Origin: Rhodococcus sp. 06-462-5
GTDB lineage: Bacteria; Actinomycetota; Actinomycetes; Mycobacteriales; Mycobacteriaceae
DNA length: 64,000 nucleotides
Reading direction: 5' to 3'
NCBI RefSeq assembly: GCF_002258315.1
Contig: NZ_NOYD01000023.1
Span: forward strand, 1-64,000
Shown: in pieces, positions 60,305 to 64,000 of the stretch
How the letters are laid out: every line of letters starts with the position of its first letter
How positions within the stretch are numbered: position 1 is the stretch's first letter
The notes under the pieces: generated by a model
The model's input: only the letters and a program-made list of their open reading frames with translations
What the model was told of the DNA's origin: nothing
Databases searched by the model: none
Position numbers and translations under genes: made by a program

Positions 60305-61198
60305 ATGCCTTCAGATTTCACATTGCGGCAGATCGAGTACTTCGAAGCGGCCGCTCGTCTCGGGTCGCTCAGTGCGGCCGCATCGGCGTGCCATACCTCG
60401 CAGGCCGGAGTGTCGCTGTCTATCGCGGACCTGGAAAAGCGCATCGGGGTGCAACTGTTCATCCGCGTGAAGGCCAAAGGCGTCGTTCTCACCGAAGCCG
60501 GATCACGAGTTCTGTCCGACGCGCGCCGCCTCCTGGAGGCGGCGGACGAGCTGCAGCGAGATGCGCACACCATGAGTGACGCGTTACAGGGAACCCTCAC
60601 GGTCGGGTGCTACGTCACCCTCGCACCGTTCGTCATACCACCGGTGCTCGACGACTTCGCTGCACTCCACCCGGATTTGGACGTCAAGATCATCGAGGGC
60701 GCAGGCGAAGAGATGCGCATCGCGCTCATCGAAGGCCGGTGTGAGGTGGCGTTCCTCTACAGCGACGACAGCAATACAACTCTATCGACGACGACGGTCA
60801 GCACCACCAAGCCCTACATCATTCTCGCAGCCGACCACCCGCTCGCAGGTCAGTCCGAAGTGTCGCTGTCACAAGTTGCAGAATTACCGCTGATCATGTT
60901 CGACGTTCCCAGCGCCCGAAATGCAGCGCAAATGCTGCGTGCGCAAGGGCTGAGCCCCATCATTCGGCACGTCACGCAGAACATCGAAGTCGTACGCTGC
61001 CTCGTCGCACGCGGACTGGGCTATTCGATTCTTGTTCAAAGGTGGCCGGTCGACATCAGCTACGAAGGAAAGCCCTTGGTATCCCTGACGATTCGAGACA
61101 AGACCGATGACAGGAAAGTCATCCTGGCCTGGCCCGAGGCGTCAAAGCCTACGCGGCGCGCTCACGCTCTCATTGCTGCCGCACCAGAGCTATTCTGA
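60305..61198 (+). CDS. LysR-family transcriptional regulator of the P450 operon
   Basis: A 297-residue LysR protein. The winged helix has FEAAARLGSLSAAASACHTS and GVSLSIADLEKRIGVQLFIR. The effector domain has VGCYVTLAPFVIPPVL at its start. The ATG at 60305 was chosen; a TTG at 60293 is possible and neither has a strong ribosome site. It is divergent from the P450 operon, the classical LysR layout, so it probably activates it in response to the substrate. Confidence 0.9.
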   Translation: MPSDFTLRQIEYFEAAARLGSLSAAASACHTSQAGVSLSIADLEKRIGVQLFIRVKAKGVVLTEAGSRVLSDARRLLEAADELQRDAHTMSDALQGTLTVGCYVTLAPFVIPPVLDDFAALHPDLDVKIIEGAGEEMRIALIEGRCEVAFLYSDDSNTTLSTTTVSTTKPYIILAADHPLAGQSEVSLSQVAELPLIMFDVPSARNAAQMLRAQGLSPIIRHVTQNIEVVRCLVARGLGYSILVQRWPVDISYEGKPLVSLTIRDKTDDRKVILAWPEASKPTRRAHALIAAAPELF

Positions 61199-61672
61199 GA
61201 CGGAGATATTCCCAAGACTCGATATTATTGTATTGGAACAGTATTGAGTTGTTACCGAAAACTCCAAACATCGAGACGCGTTGGATTACCCAGTGTGTGG
61301 CCGACTAGTCTCGTTCGCCGTTCGACTCAGTGACGGAATTCAGACTGCGTGCAATCCGGGCGCTTTCGCGCGACTTGGCGAGGTCCTCAAATATCACCTC
61401 AGGTAGCTACGGGCCAAGCGATCGAATTTGCAAGGCAATGTCGTCGAGAATAGGTCCGTTTCGGGCTAAATTCCGGGGCCTGATGATGCAGGGGAGGTAA
61501 TCGTGTAAACCTTCGAGAAGTGGACAATGACGTCCGACTCAAAAAATACTGCGCCAGAGCCGCGTCCGACGCTAGCTCGACATAATCGATTTTGTCGGCT
61601 TAATTCCTGTCGAGTTCAGCGCGCGCACATACAAGCCCCCAAGTGGACCCACCCAGAGCTCCCTCGAAGAAC
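61199..61672. other. 474-bp gap after the LysR gene
   Basis: AT-richer than its surroundings, especially 61205-61260. No coding frame, hairpin or repeat was recognised. Together with the decayed SMR gene that follows, it looks like a degenerating interval. Confidence 0.4.
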
Positions 61673-61985
61673 TCAGTGCAGCATCTTCAATCCGATGACC
61701 CCGCCGATAGTGATCGCGAGGAGAAGGAATTTAGCCCAACTGACGCCTTCGTCTCCGGTGATCACGGTACGTGATGGTGAGGACCGCACCGATTCCCACC
61801 CAAAAGGCGTAGCGGTGCCAACGGGCAGCGTGCGCATCGCATAGGCACGCCCGGCCATACTGAAGACCAGCGTGACCCCGAACAACGCAGTGGGACCCAG
61901 TCGAGTGGAAACCCTCGGATTTACCAATCGCTGTCGCCCAGACGGCTTCGAGAACACCCGAGATGACGAGGACAATCCATGACAT
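61673..61985 (-). pseudogene. Decayed SMR-family multidrug exporter (SugE-like)
   Basis: A four-helix small multidrug resistance protein is readable only by switching frames. Frame 1: MSWIVLVISGVLEAVWATAI and GKSEGF. Frame 2: LGPTALFGVTLVFSMAGRAY and AMRTLPVGTA. Frame 1 again: YAFWVGIGAVLTITY. Frame 2 again: GVSWAKFLLLAITIGGVIGL. The order and the glutamate in helix 1 (VLEAVWA) match SugE/Gdx-type guanidinium exporters. Three frameshifts are needed, so the gene is dead. Confidence 0.85.
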
Positions 61986-62002
61986 GATGCATTCCGATGC
62001 AC

Positions 62003-62735
62003 CGTCTTGCCGCTGTTCGGGTACGGTGTCCTCGTCCGATTGTCATGTGGACAATTTCGACCGTATCAGACGCAAAATCAACTTGAACCGAGCAGAGTTG
62101 CATTTCATGGTGACTTGCAGCATCAGGGTGAGTGGGCGAGATGAGAACGTCGCCGGATGACACCGTCGGCAGCATCGCCCTCCAGCGCAGCGCCTCGTCG
62201 AGATCGGCGCTCGTCAACAACGCGGAGACCAGGCTCGTCGCATTGGGCGGAACGCGGGGTAGGTCAGTAGCTTGACTGTGTGGCCGTACGGCAAAGGAGC
62301 CGCCGTCGCCAGGAGCGGCCCCCACCCTACGTGTCGCGATACGCACGAGCCGCCTCCACCGTAGCCGCCGACGTTGCTGCCTATCAAACGATCACAGAGT
62401 CGCGACCGTCGATGAACCAGACCAGGAACGGTCCACGTCGGACGTCGGATCCGGACCCCCGAGCCGATGTCGTCGCCCGGGCGCACGAGGTCTAGGAAAT
62501 CACATGAACGCGGAGTCTGGTGTGAGCGGTGAACCCTACCGATGATTCGACTTAGGCTCCCTGATCGGATTCCGTACCGGTGGACACAATCGCGTGTGAG
62601 TGGTCCGCCCGGAGTCGGAGTTTTTTCCAGCAGGAGTCACGTAGGCCATCTTCGTTCCGAAGATCTCATGGCAACCCTCCGCAGCGAGCTTGTTCGACAC
62701 CGTGAATTTGATGTCGTGGCTGTCGTCATCGGCGG
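62003..62735. other. 733-bp gap with unrecognised decayed coding sequence
   Basis: On the minus strand two overlapping frames look protein-like: LPYGHTVKLLTYPAFRPM around 62230-62300, continued in another frame by SALLTSADLDEALRWRAM around 62170-62220. They could be parts of one frameshifted gene, but I do not recognise the family. Near 62600-62735 the minus strand also reads IKFTVSNKLAAEGCHEIFG without a start. Nothing intact is present. Confidence 0.3.
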
Positions 62736-63887
62736 TCAGCGGGCGGATTGCCAGGCAGTCGCCTGCTGACCGGCGATGCTGACGAGTCGGTCGAGACCAG
62801 CGTTCATGTCGATCAAGTGCGAATCGAGCAGCGGAACCTCGTTGAGCGGTTGAGGTACGACGAATTGCAGGTGGTACTGGTTGTAGCCGCCCGTATCGAT
62901 GCAGGATCCGACGACTCGGCCTCGGCTGGTAGTCCACGTCGATTTTGACGTCGGTAGCGCTTCGGGCGCTGTGGTGTAGTTCAACAGAATCGAGATGATG
63001 CCGAACGCGAACGGCGCGCTGGGCACGGTGACGCCGACCGGACGATTGTCTCCACTGAGTTTCGCTGGGTCGGTACACGCCACTTGATAACCGGGTCCGC
63101 TCGGTAGTCCCCAACGCTGCGACCACAGATCGATATTGGCGTTGCCGAAGGTCGAGAGAGGCGGCCGGAGAGTGTTCGTGGAATACGCGACAACACAACC
63201 GAATTGCGCGCGTTCGGTGCACAACGGAATGTTCTGGAAGTCCCCGCCGGTGGTGCTGCCGCGGGCGGTTTCGACGTTTCCACCCATCAGGAACGCGCCG
63301 ACGAGCTGTGTTCGTAGTGCTGCGTCTCGGTCGAAGGTCTCGCGCATCAGCTTGCGCAGCATGAACGTGCCCTGGGAATGGCCGACGAGAAGGACGCCTC
63401 GGCCGTTGTTCTCGGTGGCCATGTAGTTGTCCCAGGCGGCACGTACATCGGCGTATGCCAGATCGATCGACGGCCCGGCCGCACCCAGCAATGCGGGAGG
63501 AAGCATGAGGAGGGGAGTTTGACGGTAGATAGGTGCGAACACTCGACACTGGGTGTTGAACCGGGCGGCTTGGAAGCTCGCGATGGACGCAACTTCAGGG
63601 GTGGCATAGCCGGGTGCGTTCAATGCGACATCGTTAGTGACTGTGGGATACAGGTAGAAGCAGTCGATGGGCTTGCCCGAGTCCGGCACAGCCGCGGGGG
63701 CTGGGGTTGTCGAATTGGTACCGAGGTCGGTGGTGTCGCCGGGTAGGTCGCAAGGGTCATTCGCGATGTCGGGATTGCACAGCCATGTCGTGGTGGGTGC
63801 GGGTTGCGCGGTGGCGGTACCGGCTGCGACCAACCCTCCTGCCACCAGCACCAAGCTCAGAAGAGTGGCCTTAGCGCGTCGTCTCAC
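62736..63887 (-). CDS. Secreted DUF3089-domain alpha/beta-hydrolase-like protein
   Basis: A 383-residue protein. A Sec signal peptide (MRRRAKATLLSLVLVAGGLV, cleavage after ATAQ or similar) precedes WLCNPDIANDPCD, then DCFYLYPTVTND, the start of the DUF3089 domain. The nucleophile elbow is VGHSQG. Several cysteines in the mature chain could form disulfides. Members are common exported lipase/esterase-like proteins of mycobacteria and rhodococci with unproven substrates. It stands alone, preceded only by the window end. Confidence 0.88.
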   Translation of the reverse strand: MRRRAKATLLSLVLVAGGLVAAGTATAQPAPTTTWLCNPDIANDPCDLPGDTTDLGTNSTTPAPAAVPDSGKPIDCFYLYPTVTNDVALNAPGYATPEVASIASFQAARFNTQCRVFAPIYRQTPLLMLPPALLGAAGPSIDLAYADVRAAWDNYMATENNGRGVLLVGHSQGTFMLRKLMRETFDRDAALRTQLVGAFLMGGNVETARGSTTGGDFQNIPLCTERAQFGCVVAYSTNTLRPPLSTFGNANIDLWSQRWGLPSGPGYQVACTDPAKLSGDNRPVGVTVPSAPFAFGIISILLNYTTAPEALPTSKSTWTTSRGRVVGSCIDTGGYNQYHLQFVVPQPLNEVPLLDSHLIDMNAGLDRLVSIAGQQATAWQSAR

Positions 63888-64000
63888 AACCGTGCTCCCT
63901 GCGATCCGTAGTGACAGGTGTCACTGTTACAGAAGTTAACAGGTAGGCCGGAGCCCCTCAAATCACGGCCGTCCGCGCGACGTAGATGCCAGTCGGTTGC

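Noticed and set aside
1-64000. CRISPR array, rRNA, tRNA, insertion sequence or integrase
   Set aside because: No regularly spaced repeats, no tRNA-like T-arm with acceptor stem, and no transposase or recombinase motifs were seen.

Overview
The window looks like a chromosomal stretch of a high-GC actinomycete, most likely Rhodococcus or a close relative. The reasons are the GC-rich third codon positions, frequent GTG/TTG starts, a WhiB-family Fe-S regulator, an MmyB-type regulator remnant, and the many catabolic oxidoreductases, MFS carriers and small regulators. The genus is inferred from gene content only. No rRNA, tRNA, CRISPR array, insertion sequence or phage gene was recognised.

Layout. 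0-6.3 kb: start of a thiolase, then a minus-strand ribose-type ABC importer operon (binding lipoprotein, ATPase, two permeases) ending in an SMP-30-type lactonase. 6.8-17.5 kb: SDRs, an NTF2-fold protein, two paralogous F420-type dinucleotide-binding reductases, an FMN reductase, a YtcJ-like amidohydrolase, an MFS carrier, a GMC oxidoreductase and a luciferase-like flavoenzyme. 17.8-32.2 kb: WhiB, LctP-type lactate/glycolate permease, a truncated and an intact glycerate kinase, gamma carbonic anhydrase-like protein, LacI regulator, ketopantoate-reductase-like protein, and a complete larA-larE-larB-larC nickel-pincer operon with a 3-hydroxyacyl-CoA dehydrogenase, divergent from an ACS-type MFS carrier plus a beta-keto acid cleavage enzyme. 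32.2-36.2 kb: MarR, Rrf2, MmyB pseudogene, NTF2/MBL pair and an AraC regulator. 36.4-46 kb: a second LacI regulon (two MFS carriers, 2,4'-dihydroxyacetophenone-dioxygenase-like cupin, thioesterase, zinc alcohol dehydrogenase, cyclase-family hydrolase, SDR, SCP2-like/alpha-beta-hydrolase fusion). 46-53 kb: decayed esterase, frameshifted FAH-family gene, MBL hydrolase, amidohydrolase, LysR, PAS-GGDEF protein. 53-61.2 kb: a self-contained class I P450 operon (P450, ferredoxin, ferredoxin reductase, luciferase-like oxidoreductase, cupin, homogentisate-dioxygenase-like protein, alpha/beta hydrolase, broken SDR) opposite a LysR regulator. 61.2-64 kb: decayed SMR gene, unrecognised decayed sequence and a secreted DUF3089 protein.

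Regulation is the most coherent new signal. A 14-bp element, TTAAGCAACGTTAA-like, occurs before the ABC importer, before the glycerate kinase operon (which encodes its own LacI protein) and twice between larA and the divergent MFS gene. Each copy lies beside a CRP/GlxR-like TGTGA-N6-TCACA box. This would tie sugar import, lactone hydrolysis, a nickel-dependent 2-hydroxy-acid racemase/epimerase, glycerate phosphorylation and a beta-keto acid cleavage enzyme into one regulon for a substrate I cannot name. A different 13-bp element, TTAAACGTTTTAG-like, occurs five times before the genes around the second LacI gene and defines a second regulon.
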